Origin: Chitinophaga terrae (ex Kim and Jung 2007)
GTDB taxonomy: Bacteria > Bacteroidota > Bacteroidia > Chitinophagales > Chitinophagaceae
DNA: 64,000 bases
Reading direction: 5' to 3'
Assembly: GCF_900107795.1 (NCBI RefSeq)
Contig: NZ_FNRL01000005.1
Coordinates: 236,040-300,039, forward strand
In this document: piece by piece, positions 33,181 to 42,722 of the stretch
How positions within the stretch are numbered: position 1 is the first letter of the stretch
How the letters are laid out: each line of letters begins with the position of its first letter
Program-made: the position numbers and the translations under genes
Notes under the pieces: model-generated
What the model saw: the letters and a program-made list of their open reading frames with translations, nothing else
Databases searched by the model: none
What the model was told of the DNA's origin: nothing

Positions 33181-35325
33181 TTAAGCGTTTACTTTACCCT
33201 TTACTTTCGCGATCACTTCTTCTGCAACGTTGTTTGGAGCAGGAGAATAGTGAGAGAACTCCATGATAGAAGTTGCACGACCGGAAGACAGGGAACGTAA
33301 CTGGGTTACGTAACCGAACATTTCGCTCAAAGGTACTTTAGCTTTGATCACCTGAACACCATTCCTGGAGTCCATACCTTCCAGCATACCACGACGACGG
33401 TTCAGGTCACCTGTTACATCACCCATGTACTGATCAGGAGTTTGTACTTCCACTTTCATGATTGGCTCCAGCAATACTGGTTTAGCTTTGCGGGCTGCCT
33501 CACGGAAAGCTTGTTTAGCACAAAGTTCGAAAGACATCGCATCGGAGTCCACGTTGTGGTAAGAACCATCAAACAGGCGAACTTTCAGGTTAACTAACGG
33601 GAAGTTAGCCAATACACCCTGGTTCATAGATGCTTCGAAACCTTTCTGTACCGCAGGGATGAATTCTTTTGGAATAGCACCTCCGAAGATATCGTTAACG
33701 AATTGGAATGATTTACCCTCGTTTTCTTTCAGCCATTCTGCATCAGCAGGAGAGATTTCAACCTGGATGTCAGCGAATTTACCTTTACCACCGGTTTGTT
33801 TCTTGAATACTTCGCGGTGTTCTACTTTAGCGGTCAGGGCTTCTTTGTAAGCTACCTGAGGAGCGCCCTGGTTAACTTCTACCTTGAATTCACGTTTCAT
33901 ACGGTCAACGATGATTTCCAGGTGCAGCTCACCCATACCGGAAAGAACTGTTTGACCGGTTTCTTCGTCGGTTTTTGCTTTCAGGGTAGGATCTTCTTCT
34001 ACCAGTTTAGCGATGGCCATACCCATTTTATCAACGTCCGCCTGTGTTTTAGGCTCGATAGCGATGTGGATCACCGGCTCAGGGAAGGTCATAGATTCCA
34101 GTACGATAGGATGGTTCTCATCGCACAGGGTATCACCGGTTTTGATATCTTTAAAACCAACAGCAGCTCCGATATCACCAGCTTCGATGAAATCGATAGG
34201 ATTTTGCTTGTTAGCGTGCATCTGCATGATACGGCTGATACGCTCGTTTTTGCCGGTACGGGTGTTCAGGATATAAGAACCTGCATCCAGGTGACCGGAA
34301 TAAGCGCGGAAGAAGGCCAGACGACCTACGAAAGGATCGGTCATGATCTTGAACGCCAGAGCAGAGAATGGTTCTTTAGCATCAGGTTTACGTTCGATCT
34401 CTTCGCCGGTATCAGGGTTTGTACCTTTTACAGCTTCGATATCCAGAGGAGAAGGCAGGTAACGGCAAACCGCATCCAGCATTTTCTGAACACCTTTGTT
34501 TTTGAAAGAAGAACCGCACATCATAGGGATGATAGCGATATCGATAGTCGCTTTACGGATTGCTTCGTGGATTTCTGTTTCAGAGATAGAGTTAGGATCT
34601 TCGAAGAATTTCTCCATCAGGGTATCGTCGTATTCTGCAACAGCTTCAACGAGTTTAGCTCTCCACTCTTCTGCTTCTTCCTTCATATCAGCAGGGATTT
34701 CGATTTCCTGGTAAGTAGCACCTTTACTGTCTTCGTCCCAGATGATACCTTTCATGGTGATCAAGTCAACCACGCCTTTGAAAGTATCTTCAGCACCGAT
34801 AGGCAGGGTCAAAGGAACGGGGTTAGCACCCAGCATTTCTTTAACTTGTTTAACTACGTTTAAGAAGTCAGCACCTGAACGGTCCATTTTGTTAACGAAA
34901 CCGATACGGGGTACGCGGTAGCGGTTAGCCTGGCGCCATACGGTTTCAGACTGAGGTTCAACACCTGATACTGCGCAGAATAACGCAACCAGACCATCCA
35001 ATACACGCAGAGAACGCTCTACCTCAACGGTAAAGTCCACGTGGCCCGGAGTATCAATGATGTTAAATTTATATTGTTTGGTATCTGGAGTAGCTTTACC
35101 TTGTAAGGTTGGAAAATTCCAAAAACAAGTGGTAGCAGCAGATGTAATGGTAATACCTCTCTCCTGCTCCTGTGCCATCCAGTCCATGGTTGCTGCACCT
35201 TCGTGCACTTCACCAATCTTATGGGATTTACCTGTGTAATACAGGATACGCTCTGTGGTAGTGGTTTTACCCGCATCAATGTGCGCCGCAATACCAAAGT
35301 TCCTTTGAAATTTTAAGTCTGCCAT
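33181..35325 (-). CDS. fusA: Translation elongation factor G
   Basis: A 714-residue GTPase that drives translocation on the ribosome. The P-loop is [13 protein letters not shown], with the switch II region DTPGHVDFT and the NKMD specificity motif, followed by domains II-V through the C-terminal [17 protein letters not shown]. Length is slightly above E. coli EF-G. A -7 element TACCTTTG lies upstream at 35361-35368, without a good -33. In Bacteroidetes fusA normally sits between rpsG and rpsJ; here it is isolated, with its own promoter and tandem terminators. Confidence 0.98.
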   Translation of the reverse strand: MADLKFQRNFGIAAHIDAGKTTTTERILYYTGKSHKIGEVHEGAATMDWMAQEQERGITITSAATTCFWNFPTLQGKATPDTKQYKFNIIDTPGHVDFTVEVERSLRVLDGLVALFCAVSGVEPQSETVWRQANRYRVPRIGFVNKMDRSGADFLNVVKQVKEMLGANPVPLTLPIGAEDTFKGVVDLITMKGIIWDEDSKGATYQEIEIPADMKEEAEEWRAKLVEAVAEYDDTLMEKFFEDPNSISETEIHEAIRKATIDIAIIPMMCGSSFKNKGVQKMLDAVCRYLPSPLDIEAVKGTNPDTGEEIERKPDAKEPFSALAFKIMTDPFVGRLAFFRAYSGHLDAGSYILNTRTGKNERISRIMQMHANKQNPIDFIEAGDIGAAVGFKDIKTGDTLCDENHPIVLESMTFPEPVIHIAIEPKTQADVDKMGMAIAKLVEEDPTLKAKTDEETGQTVLSGMGELHLEIIVDRMKREFKVEVNQGAPQVAYKEALTAKVEHREVFKKQTGGKGKFADIQVEISPADAEWLKENEGKSFQFVNDIFGGAIPKEFIPAVQKGFEASMNQGVLANFPLVNLKVRLFDGSYHNVDSDAMSFELCAKQAFREAARKAKPVLLEPIMKVEVQTPDQYMGDVTGDLNRRRGMLEGMDSRNGVQVIKAKVPLSEMFGYVTQLRSLSSGRATSIMEFSHYSPAPNNVAEEVIAKVKGKVNA

Positions 35326-35889
35326 AATATTAAAATGACTAAATAATGCAATTTGGGGGGCAAAGGTAATCTATTTCTGGCAATAAATAAAACGACCATA
35401 GATTGTCAGCATGTTATTTATTCCTTAACAGCGAAGCACACTCTGGCGTTGTAATTTATCTGTCACCAAATACCAGTTTATCAGCAAAATACGCCAGTTA
35501 TTAAATATTTTCCACCCATCTTAAATCCGGGTTTAATTTTGAAAACATTTTTTAATTATTTCGTGTTGCATATAGTTAGCACTATATATTAACCGATTGG
35601 TAGGCAACACCTAAGAGCATAATAAAAATTTTTAACCAAAAAACCGTCTGTCATGCATCTTTACTACTTGCTTGTAAAAACTGTAATGCATTAACCTCAA
35701 GGCTCACCAAAATCTTAAGCACGGGAATTAGTCAATCATACCAGGACTTAGCCGCATAGGATAAGCAATCGACCCCATATTGCCCCATTCTGACGTTTTG
35801 CAATTGCAAACAAGGGATAGCACTGGCTTCCAGCGCTAAACGGAACCTTTATTTCTATTTAAAACCATATACATTTTAATAACCTCAAT
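35326..35889. other. Intergenic stretch between fusA and the T9SS/collagen operon
   Basis: It holds the fusA -7 element (TACCTTTG, minus, 35361-35368), a plus-strand -7 candidate TAATTTTG (35534-35541), an inverted repeat ATATAGT-tagc-ACTATAT (35570-35587) and a perfect 14-bp palindrome TTTGCAATTGCAAA (35797-35810) about 80 bp before the first plus-strand gene. No gene is apparent. Confidence 0.6.
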
Positions 35890-36396
35890 ATGAGCAATTC
35901 TACACGCGCAGGCACCTGCCTCCTTTTTCTGTTCATACTCTGTAGTACCGCAACCCGGGCGCAAATTATACTTAACCGGTACGTAACTGCCACCTCGGGA
36001 GGCGAAGGAACGGTAGGCGCCGTTAAACTCACGTATACAATTGGGGAACCCATTATTTCCTTCATCACAGACGGCCATTTTGCACTAACACAGGGCTTCC
36101 AGCAACCGGAAGAACTGCCGCCGGTCAAACCCGGAACCAGGTTACTGAAAGAGTACCTCATCTTCCCTAACCCGGCTTCTACCAACCTGAAAATACAGAT
36201 GGACCTGCTGGCGCCGTCTTATGTCCAGGTAGAATTGATCAATACGGCAGGGCAAACCCTTTACAGTACGCAACCTTCTATGGGAGCGGGCCGGAATACG
36301 CTGGTTATCGGAGTGAACAGGTTTGCTTCCGGAATTTACACCTTAAAACTGCAGGTAGGGCTCCAGATCTTCTTTGAAAAGGTCATTATCCAGTAA
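35890..36396 (+). CDS. Secreted protein with T9SS type A sorting domain
   Basis: 168 residues. A signal peptide ends at about RAQ (residue 25). A short variable domain follows, and residues ~90-168 form a type A C-terminal sorting domain: YLIFPNPASTNLKI at its start, GQTLYS and RNTLVIGVNRFASGIYTLKL at its end. Such proteins cross the outer membrane through the type IX secretion system, and PorV shuttles them to the attachment machinery. The upstream domain is only about 65 residues, unusually small for a T9SS cargo. It is the first gene of a four-gene plus-strand operon. Confidence 0.85.
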   Translation: MSNSTRAGTCLLFLFILCSTATRAQIILNRYVTATSGGEGTVGAVKLTYTIGEPIISFITDGHFALTQGFQQPEELPPVKPGTRLLKEYLIFPNPASTNLKIQMDLLAPSYVQVELINTAGQTLYSTQPSMGAGRNTLVIGVNRFASGIYTLKLQVGLQIFFEKVIIQ

Positions 36397-36426
36397 CTCA
36401 TTGTACCCCTAGCAAAAAGCTTCATT

Positions 36427-37593
36427 ATGCAAATACGATTACAATTCATTTTGCTGATGTGCATCCTCCATGCTCCATTATGGCTGCTGGCGCAGAAAAA
36501 CCAGCAGCGGCCACCTGATATTGGAGCCGGTTTTCTATTAGTAAATCCGGATGCCCGCGGCAGCGCCACCGGGAATGCGCCAACAGGCCTTACTCCCGAT
36601 GCCAACGCTTTATTTTCCAACGCGGCAAAGATTGTATTTGCCGGCGACTGGGGAGTAAGCGCCAATTATGCACCCTGGATGTGGGGAATAAATAACAACC
36701 AGTCCAATATGGCCTACGTATCGGCCTTCAAGAATGTAGGGCAGGACAAGAACCAGGCAGTAGGGCTTTCCATGAAATATTTCAATTATGGTAGTATTAC
36801 CTTCCGGGACGACAATGGCACCGTTATCCAGGAGTATACTCCCCGTGAATATTCAATTGATGGAACCTACGCCAGGAAACTGGGACAGCGCACCTCCCTT
36901 GCGGTATCCCTGCGGTACATCCGCAGCCAGCTGGGACAAGGCAATTTCAATGGTCTTCAACAAAAACCTGCATCGGCGGTAGCCGGCGATATCGGGTTCT
37001 ATTATCAAAACAGTGCAGATGTCATTGATTTTGGCAACCGTTATTGCTTTGGCATCAGCCTGACCAACCTGGGTACCAAGCTTTCCTATACGGACGACAA
37101 AGAGCGGAAAAGCTTCCTTCCTATGAACATGAGGATTGGGGGTGGATATGCCTTTGTAAATACCGAAAGCAATACGTTCACTGTCACTATCGAGATCAAC
37201 AAACTGCTGGTGCCTACCCCGCCTGTTTATGCACTTGATTCCAATGGCGTAATGACCGGTACCATTTTAAAAGGTAAAGACCCTAACCGAAGCGTGGTAA
37301 ACTCCATATTCTCCTCGTTTGGCGATGCGCCTGGCGGGTTCCAGGAAGAGTTAAGAGAATTTACGTTTGGCGGCGGTATCGAGTACTCGTATAAACAGGT
37401 CCTGTTCCTGAGAACGGGGTATTTCTATGAACATCCCAATAAGGGTTATCGTCAGCAGTTTACCAGCGGCATAGGATTAAAATTCTCAAACGTCCAGCTG
37501 GATATGGCTTACCTGCTTCCTACAGGCGGTTCGCTTTATCAGAAGAAAACGCTCATGTTTTCACTGCTTTATAACATCAACAAAGATCACTAA
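36427..37593 (+). CDS. porV: PorV-family outer-membrane protein (type IX secretion)
   Basis: A 388-residue beta barrel with a signal peptide (residues 1-~22, LHAPLWLLAQ). The diagnostic N-terminal segment GFLLVNPDARGSATGNAPTG, followed by LTPDANALFSNAAK, is that of PorV/LptO, a FadL-like 14-stranded barrel that carries T9SS cargo from the SprA translocon to the PorU sortase. porU, usually next to porV, is absent here, so this may be a dedicated paralogue for the neighbouring cargo. It begins 30 bp behind the cargo-like gene, in the same operon. Confidence 0.82.
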   Translation: MQIRLQFILLMCILHAPLWLLAQKNQQRPPDIGAGFLLVNPDARGSATGNAPTGLTPDANALFSNAAKIVFAGDWGVSANYAPWMWGINNNQSNMAYVSAFKNVGQDKNQAVGLSMKYFNYGSITFRDDNGTVIQEYTPREYSIDGTYARKLGQRTSLAVSLRYIRSQLGQGNFNGLQQKPASAVAGDIGFYYQNSADVIDFGNRYCFGISLTNLGTKLSYTDDKERKSFLPMNMRIGGGYAFVNTESNTFTVTIEINKLLVPTPPVYALDSNGVMTGTILKGKDPNRSVVNSIFSSFGDAPGGFQEELREFTFGGGIEYSYKQVLFLRTGYFYEHPNKGYRQQFTSGIGLKFSNVQLDMAYLLPTGGSLYQKKTLMFSLLYNINKDH

Positions 37594-37610
37594 TCATTCA
37601 ACTGCCCAAT

Positions 37611-37988
37611 ATGAAAGCAAGCATCTTATTCACATTATTCTGTCTGCTGGCCTGCCTGGCACATGGACAAACCGCGCCTGAAGGCGTGAGTTTGCGAACT
37701 ACCATTTTTGCAAACAAGGACAAGGACGCCAAGGCGATCGTGGACCGGTCCAAGGCCAATACCACAGCCGACAAACAAACCGTGTCACCAAACAGGCCAA
37801 TGCGGGAAGTAATATTTACCAATTATAAACCAGGTAATGCAACGCAACAGGCGTCTGTTGCCAGGAAAGCAGCTGCGGCTTCACAACCTCTATCTTCTGA
37901 TAAGCCGGCAGAAAAGAAAAGAGACTCTGTCACAACCAGGATCATCATACCGGATCAAGGCGGAGCAGGCCCCAAAACGAAAAATTAA
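37611..37988 (+). CDS. Small secreted protein of unknown function
   Basis: 125 residues with a signal peptide ending at AHGQ (residue ~21). The mature part is low in hydrophobic residues, rich in Lys, Asp, Ala and Thr, and probably unstructured. No family is recognised. It lies 17 bp behind porV and 18 bp before the collagen-like gene, so it belongs to the same transcript. Role as a linker, chaperone or minor surface component is guesswork. Confidence 0.7.
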   Translation: MKASILFTLFCLLACLAHGQTAPEGVSLRTTIFANKDKDAKAIVDRSKANTTADKQTVSPNRPMREVIFTNYKPGNATQQASVARKAAAASQPLSSDKPAEKKRDSVTTRIIIPDQGGAGPKTKN

Positions 37989-38006
37989 ACTTTAAAACAG
38001 GAGAAT

Positions 38007-41000
38007 ATGCTAGTTCGAAACCTAGTCTTCATATTATTTGTGCTGGCAATCGCCCAGGTAGCCCATGCACAGAGCAGTCTTCAGAAACTTAATTACCAGG
38101 CGGTAGCCAGGAACAGTAATGGAAATGTACTGGCTAACAGCGCTATGAAAATACGGATCTCCGTTTTAGGCGGATCAGCCAATGGCCCTGTACAATACCA
38201 GGAAACACACGATGTTACAACCAACCAGTTGGGATTATTTACCCTGCAGATTGGCGACGGAACACCGGTTAAGGGAACATTTGCAGGCGTGCCCTGGGCA
38301 AACGCCAACCAGTATGTACAGGTAGAAGCATCCGTGAACGGCGGCGGTTTTACCGTTTTGGGTACCAGCCAGCTGGTAAGCGTACCATTTGCTTTGTACG
38401 CAGCTAACAGCCAGGCAGGGCCACAGGGGCCGGCAGGACCTGCAGGTCCGAAAGGGGACGCAGGACCGGCTGGGGCTCCAGGACCGGTAGGACCAGCGGG
38501 GCCTAAGGGAGACGCCGGACCTGCAGGAGTTCCGGGACCAAAAGGGGACGTTGGACCAGCGGGACCAGCAGGTGCTACAGGGCCCAAAGGAGATCCAGGA
38601 CCCGCCGGACCTATAGGACCAGCAGGGCCTAAAGGAGACGCGGGACCAGTAGGACCAGTGGGACCAGCAGGTGCTACAGGACCTCAAGGAGATCCAGGAC
38701 CAGCCGGACCGATCGGACCTGCGGGCCCCAAAGGAGATCCAGGACTACAGGGACCAGTTGGACCTGCCGGGCCGATTGGACCTGCAGGACCACAAGGTCC
38801 ACAGGGAGATAAAGGAGATCCGGGATCAGTTGGACCAATGGGGCCTGCTGGACCACAAGGGCCTACCGGAGCAGTCGGCCCAGCGGGTCCGCAAGGACCG
38901 CAGGGTCCTGAGGGACCTTTAACCGGCGCTGCGTCAGGCGACTTGTCGGGTAACTATCCTGGCCCTACGGTTTCCGGGCTTCAAGGCCACCCTGTTAGTA
39001 ATACGGCTCCGATAGCCAACCAGGTTTTACGCTATAATGGTGCGGAATGGGTACCTGTAACGCTTGGCGGTGGCGGTTTTACTTTACCGTATGCCACTGT
39101 TGAAAATAACGCTGCTACTTTGTTTTCTATCACCAATAATGGTGACGGCACCTCGCTCGAAGGTGTTAATAATACCCCCACTTCTTCTATTGCGGCTATA
39201 CGGGGTATTGTTAGCAGCGCTTCACCAGGCGGATTTTCCGCCGGGGTCAGGGGGATCAACAATGGAACCGGCGGCCTTGGAATCGGCGTATGGGGTTCGC
39301 AGGAAGGAAGTGGCTGGGGCATTTATGGCGTAACTCCAAACGGGTTGGGAGTATATGGAAACGCATCTGCCAACGGTACCGGAGTATATGCAAATAGTGC
39401 TTCCGGTACAGGGCTTACAGCTACCAGCAACAATGGTATTCCGGCCAGTATCTCTATCTACAATAACGCAAATAACAACGTTGTACTCAATGCTAATACG
39501 GTTGGTAACGGCACTGTTATTAATGTGACCACTACCGGAGGCGGCGCAGGGGTACGTAGTTCTACCAGCAGTGGATTTGGCGTACATGGAATTACCGCAA
39601 CCGTGACATCGGCCGGAGTTGTAGGAGATAATAACGGAGGCGGCGAGGCAGTGGTTGGGCGCACAACCAGCGACATAGCAGGAGCTGTGGTAGGAAGAAA
39701 TGATGGAGGGGGTTATGGCGTGAGAGGCTTTGTTGCAACCAATACTTCCGGAACCGGAATCGGCGTATACGGGCAGGTAGGCCTTAACAACAGTACCGGC
39801 CGGGCAGGTCGGTTTGAGAACTTCAACCAGACGAATACCACCGGCAATACTTTGGAAGTTGAAACTAACGGAAACGGCAATATCCCGGACAATACACAGG
39901 GTAATGCCGCCTCTTTCCTTGTCAATAATACAAACAGTGTGGCAGCTGCCGTACGAGGCGAGGTAAAAACAATCTTTGGCAACTTCGGTGCAGCGGGTGT
40001 TTTTGGCGTTTCTTCAGGAACCGGCGGATTCGCTGGATTATTCCATTCTTCGAATACTACCGGTAATGGTCCCGCTCTTGTATCAATCGCTGATGGTAAT
40101 GGCAATGCGATCACTGCTAATGCGAGTAAAGATGGAAATGGGGTGGAAACAAATATAGATGGCGCCGGCAATGCGCTTTATGCCTGGGTGCCAAGTTTTG
40201 CCACAGGAAGGGCCGGCAGGTTCCAGATATTCAATGAGAGTAACACCAGCGATGTAATAACTGTTAAGACTGTTGGTAACGGTACAGCGGGTAGCTTCTT
40301 TGTGGACAAGACCACTGGTACTTCCCCTGCGGTTCGGGGAGAGGTGAACTCTATGTTCGCCAATTTTGGCACTGCCGGTATTTATGGCGTTTCCAGCGGT
40401 ACAGGAGGATATGCAGGTTTATTCCATGCATCTAATCCGGCAGGTAATGGGCCGGCTGTAGTTGCGATTGCAGATGGGAATGGAAATGCTATTACTGCCA
40501 GCGCCTCTAATAATGGCGATGGTATAGAAGCAACTGCCGAAGGAAATGGAAACGCCGTATTTGGTTGGGTTCCTAATTTTGGGAATGCCCGTCCAGCCCG
40601 GTTTGTAAATTTTAATACCGCCAATACGAAGGAAGCCTTATCTGTGGAACAACATAGCAATGGCAGTATTGCGGTATTCAGATCAGGCAACCCAGGTGTT
40701 GTGAATGTAGCAAGAATTAACTCTGCAGGTCGGGGATTCTTTAATGGCGGTACTCAAAACAGTGGTGCAGACGTTGCTGAATCATTTGATGTAAACGGGC
40801 ATATTAGTCAATATGAAGCGGGAGATGTACTGGTGATCTCTACCACCACCGACCGTACCGTTGAAAGATCGCAAGAAGCCTATTCTTCGCTGGTTGCCGG
40901 CGTATATGCTACTAAACCTGGCGTATTATTAACTGAATCAGGAATAGACGACGATATTTCTCACCAGGTACCGATGGGGGTAGTTGGGGTGATTCCAACG

Positions 41001-41180
41001 AAAGTTTGCAATGAAGGCGGAGAAATTCACCGTGGCGATATCCTGGTGACATCAAGTCGTCCGGGTTATGCTATGAAAGCGGATCTGAATAAGCTGAAAC
41101 CAGGCCAGGCTATTGGAAAAGCATTAGAGGAGATGAAAGCGACTGATGGTAAGATCAGGGTTTTGGTGAATGTAAAATAA
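38007..41180 (+). CDS. Collagen-like surface protein
   Basis: 1057 residues. The signal peptide is 1-22 (cut after AHAQ). An N-terminal beta domain (~25-135, [18 protein letters not shown]) is shared by many Bacteroidetes tail-fibre-like proteins. Residues 138-305 are 56 uninterrupted Gly-X-Y triplets rich in GPA, GPK and GDP, a bacterial collagen triple helix. A long Gly/Asn/Thr-rich stretch follows, with two ~125-residue repeats (RGEV-FGNFG / [13 protein letters not shown], residues ~650-890). The last ~130 residues ([10 protein letters not shown]...GDVLVIS...RGDILVTSS) are a C-terminal domain known from phage-tail-like fibres. It probably forms a trimeric surface fibre. No type A sorting domain is visible at its end. 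Confidence 0.88.
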   Translation: MLVRNLVFILFVLAIAQVAHAQSSLQKLNYQAVARNSNGNVLANSAMKIRISVLGGSANGPVQYQETHDVTTNQLGLFTLQIGDGTPVKGTFAGVPWANANQYVQVEASVNGGGFTVLGTSQLVSVPFALYAANSQAGPQGPAGPAGPKGDAGPAGAPGPVGPAGPKGDAGPAGVPGPKGDVGPAGPAGATGPKGDPGPAGPIGPAGPKGDAGPVGPVGPAGATGPQGDPGPAGPIGPAGPKGDPGLQGPVGPAGPIGPAGPQGPQGDKGDPGSVGPMGPAGPQGPTGAVGPAGPQGPQGPEGPLTGAASGDLSGNYPGPTVSGLQGHPVSNTAPIANQVLRYNGAEWVPVTLGGGGFTLPYATVENNAATLFSITNNGDGTSLEGVNNTPTSSIAAIRGIVSSASPGGFSAGVRGINNGTGGLGIGVWGSQEGSGWGIYGVTPNGLGVYGNASANGTGVYANSASGTGLTATSNNGIPASISIYNNANNNVVLNANTVGNGTVINVTTTGGGAGVRSSTSSGFGVHGITATVTSAGVVGDNNGGGEAVVGRTTSDIAGAVVGRNDGGGYGVRGFVATNTSGTGIGVYGQVGLNNSTGRAGRFENFNQTNTTGNTLEVETNGNGNIPDNTQGNAASFLVNNTNSVAAAVRGEVKTIFGNFGAAGVFGVSSGTGGFAGLFHSSNTTGNGPALVSIADGNGNAITANASKDGNGVETNIDGAGNALYAWVPSFATGRAGRFQIFNESNTSDVITVKTVGNGTAGSFFVDKTTGTSPAVRGEVNSMFANFGTAGIYGVSSGTGGYAGLFHASNPAGNGPAVVAIADGNGNAITASASNNGDGIEATAEGNGNAVFGWVPNFGNARPARFVNFNTANTKEALSVEQHSNGSIAVFRSGNPGVVNVARINSAGRGFFNGGTQNSGADVAESFDVNGHISQYEAGDVLVISTTTDRTVERSQEAYSSLVAGVYATKPGVLLTESGIDDDISHQVPMGVVGVIPTKVCNEGGEIHRGDILVTSSRPGYAMKADLNKLKPGQAIGKALEEMKATDGKIRVLVNVK

Positions 41181-41202
41181 CGGGAGTACTATCCTTCTTT
41201 AT

Positions 41203-41236
41203 AATCCGGGTTCCAGGATGGGGCCCGGATTTTTTA
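41203..41236 (+). terminator. Terminator of the T9SS/collagen operon
   Basis: AATCCGGG (41203-41210) and CCCGGATT (41224-41231) pair and TTTTTATT follows, 22 bp behind the collagen-like gene. Confidence 0.85.
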
Positions 41237-41282
41237 TTGAAATGAGTTTGAAGATTGTTACTGGATTGCTGACGGTGATGAT

Positions 41283-41456
41283 TGAGTTACAGGGGATTAT
41301 TTGAAGAGCGGGGGATTATTATCAGCTGATAAGTCTATTGCGGGGTTTCCCGAATTGTTGTTTTATCGCAGGTTGCATATGGCTCTTGCCTTGCAAGAGG
41401 CTATTCATTATCAAAGGAGCACTATTAGTCAACTAACGAAACAACGAGAATTTTAG
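41283..41456 (+). pseudogene. Possible gene remnant between two terminators
   Basis: An open plus-strand frame of 57 codons without a good start codon ends with LLFYRRLHMALALQEAIHYQ and SQLTKQREF. The Arg/Gln-rich helical pattern looks protein-like rather than random, but I recognise no family and no promoter is visible. It could be the tail of a lost gene or chance. Confidence 0.2.
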
Positions 41457-41484
41457 CAACCAGGTATTCCACTCGCTTCCAGGC

Positions 41485-41522
41485 ACAAAAAAGCGAACAG
41501 TTCCGATAACAGAACTGTTCGC
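41485..41522 (-). terminator. Terminator of the rpsL-rpsG operon
   Basis: GCGAACAGTTC (41493-41503) and GAACTGTTCGC (41512-41522) are perfect 11-bp complements. On the minus strand TTTTTTG follows. It shows that the rpsL-rpsG transcript ends before the collagen operon. Confidence 0.9.
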
Positions 41523-41555
41523 CAAATATATTGAGTTTGCCCCGGGGGGCGACTA

Positions 41556-42023
41556 CTAAACTCTGAAGTGGGAGAAAGCTTTGTTAGCTTCAGCCATACG
41601 GTGAGTATCTTCTTTCTTCTTGAATGCTGCGCCTTCACCTTTGCTTGCTGCAACGATTTCGTTTGCCAGCTTATCTGCCATGCTCTTACCGTTTCTATCG
41701 CCAGCGTAACGAACTAACCATTTGATGCTCAGGGAGATCTTTCTGTCAGGACGTACTTCAGTAGGGATCTGGAAGGTAGCACCACCGATACGGCGGCTTC
41801 TTACTTCTACACCTGGAGTTACGTTAGCTAATGCTTTTTTCCAAACCTCGTAACCGTTTTCACCGGTCATTTGGCTTACTTTATCCACCGCATCGTAGAA
41901 AATTTTATAGGCAACGCTCTTTTTTCCTTGTTCCATTACGTTATTAACAAAGCGGGTAACCAGCTTGTCATTAAACCTTGGATCTGGAGCCAGAGGTAAT
42001 TTTTTTGCAGCTTGCTTTCTCAT
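41556..42023 (-). CDS. rpsG: 30S ribosomal protein S7
   Basis: A 155-residue head-assembly protein that contacts tRNA in the E and P sites. [43 protein letters not shown] and RVGGATYQIP-type sequence ([18 protein letters not shown]) are conserved. Length is normal. It forms a two-gene operon with rpsL; fusA does not follow. Confidence 0.98.
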   Translation of the reverse strand: MRKQAAKKLPLAPDPRFNDKLVTRFVNNVMEQGKKSVAYKIFYDAVDKVSQMTGENGYEVWKKALANVTPGVEVRSRRIGGATFQIPTEVRPDRKISLSIKWLVRYAGDRNGKSMADKLANEIVAASKGEGAAFKKKEDTHRMAEANKAFSHFRV

Positions 42024-42053
42024 TTATTGAAAAAATTACGACTATTTAATTAA

Positions 42054-42434
42054 TTATTTCTTAGCCTTTTCCTTTTTAGTACCATATTTGGAACGGCTCT
42101 GCTTTCTGTCTTTCACACCAGCAGTATCCAAAGAACCGCGAACGATGTGGTAACGAACACCTGGTAAATCTTTTACCCTACCACCACGGATCAGTACGAT
42201 GGAGTGTTCCTGCAGGTTGTGACCTTCACCAGGGATATAGGCAATCACCTCAACTTTATTGGTTAAACGAACCTTCGCTACTTTACGTAAAGCAGAGTTT
42301 GGTTTCTTAGGCGTGGTAGTGTATACACGAGTACAAACGCCACGACGCTGAGGGCAGCTATCTAATGCCCTGGACTTAGACTTAGCCCGGATAATTTCTC
42401 TTCCTTTTCTTACTAATTGTTGTATAGTAGGCAT
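42054..42434 (-). CDS. rpsL: 30S ribosomal protein S12
   Basis: A 126-residue decoding-centre protein. [40 protein letters not shown] and [20 protein letters not shown] are conserved. The lysines at the two classic streptomycin-resistance positions are the sensitive-type residues (PKKPNSA and [10 protein letters not shown]). Two consensus promoters lie upstream. Confidence 0.98.
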   Translation of the reverse strand: MPTIQQLVRKGREIIRAKSKSRALDSCPQRRGVCTRVYTTTPKKPNSALRKVAKVRLTNKVEVIAYIPGEGHNLQEHSIVLIRGGRVKDLPGVRYHIVRGSLDTAGVKDRKQSRSKYGTKKEKAKK

Positions 42435-42502
42435 TCTTTACCTAGTTTTTTTATGTCGGTTTACAATGACATCCAAATTCCCATAAAGAGATTTTGGGAC
42501 GG

Positions 42503-42532
42503 CAAAGGTAAAACTATATGTGTGAATAACAA
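42503..42532 (-). promoter_or_regulatory. rpsL promoter, proximal
   Basis: On the minus strand TTG (42530-42532), a 19-bp spacer and TACCTTTG (42503-42510), identical in -7 sequence and spacing to the rpsJ promoter. Confidence 0.85.
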
Positions 42533-42632
42533 AATTGTTTCGTAAATATTTTTGCCGGACGGGTATTAAATATACCGCTACTAAAGGGGTGTAGAAAATA
42601 ACTACCTAGCAGGGCGACCAAAATCCGGTTTG

Positions 42633-42662
42633 CAAAGGTATGATTTCCCGGATTAAGAACAA
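42633..42662 (-). promoter_or_regulatory. rpsL promoter, distal
   Basis: On the minus strand TTG (42660-42662), a 19-bp spacer and TACCTTTG (42633-42640). It lies 130 bp upstream of the proximal promoter and abuts the ilvE terminator, giving a tandem promoter pair. Confidence 0.75.
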
Positions 42663-42695
42663 TAAAAAAAACAAGGCCATTTTTCGACCTTGTTT
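42661..42695 (-). terminator. Terminator of ilvE
   Basis: AACAAGG (42670-42676) and CCTTGTT (42688-42694) pair. On the minus strand a run of seven T follows, 28 bp behind the ilvE stop. Confidence 0.85.
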
Positions 42696-42722
42696 TCTCC
42701 TATATATAATATTGTATATAGA

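Noticed and set aside
33796..34863. 355-codon plus-strand frame antisense to fusA
   Set aside because: Shadow of the highly biased codons of fusA; protein rich in Phe, Cys and His without family likeness.
38093..38922. Long open frames on both strands inside the collagen-like gene
   Set aside because: GC-rich triplet repeats keep several frames open; the Gly-X-Y frame with signal peptide and flanking domains is the real one.
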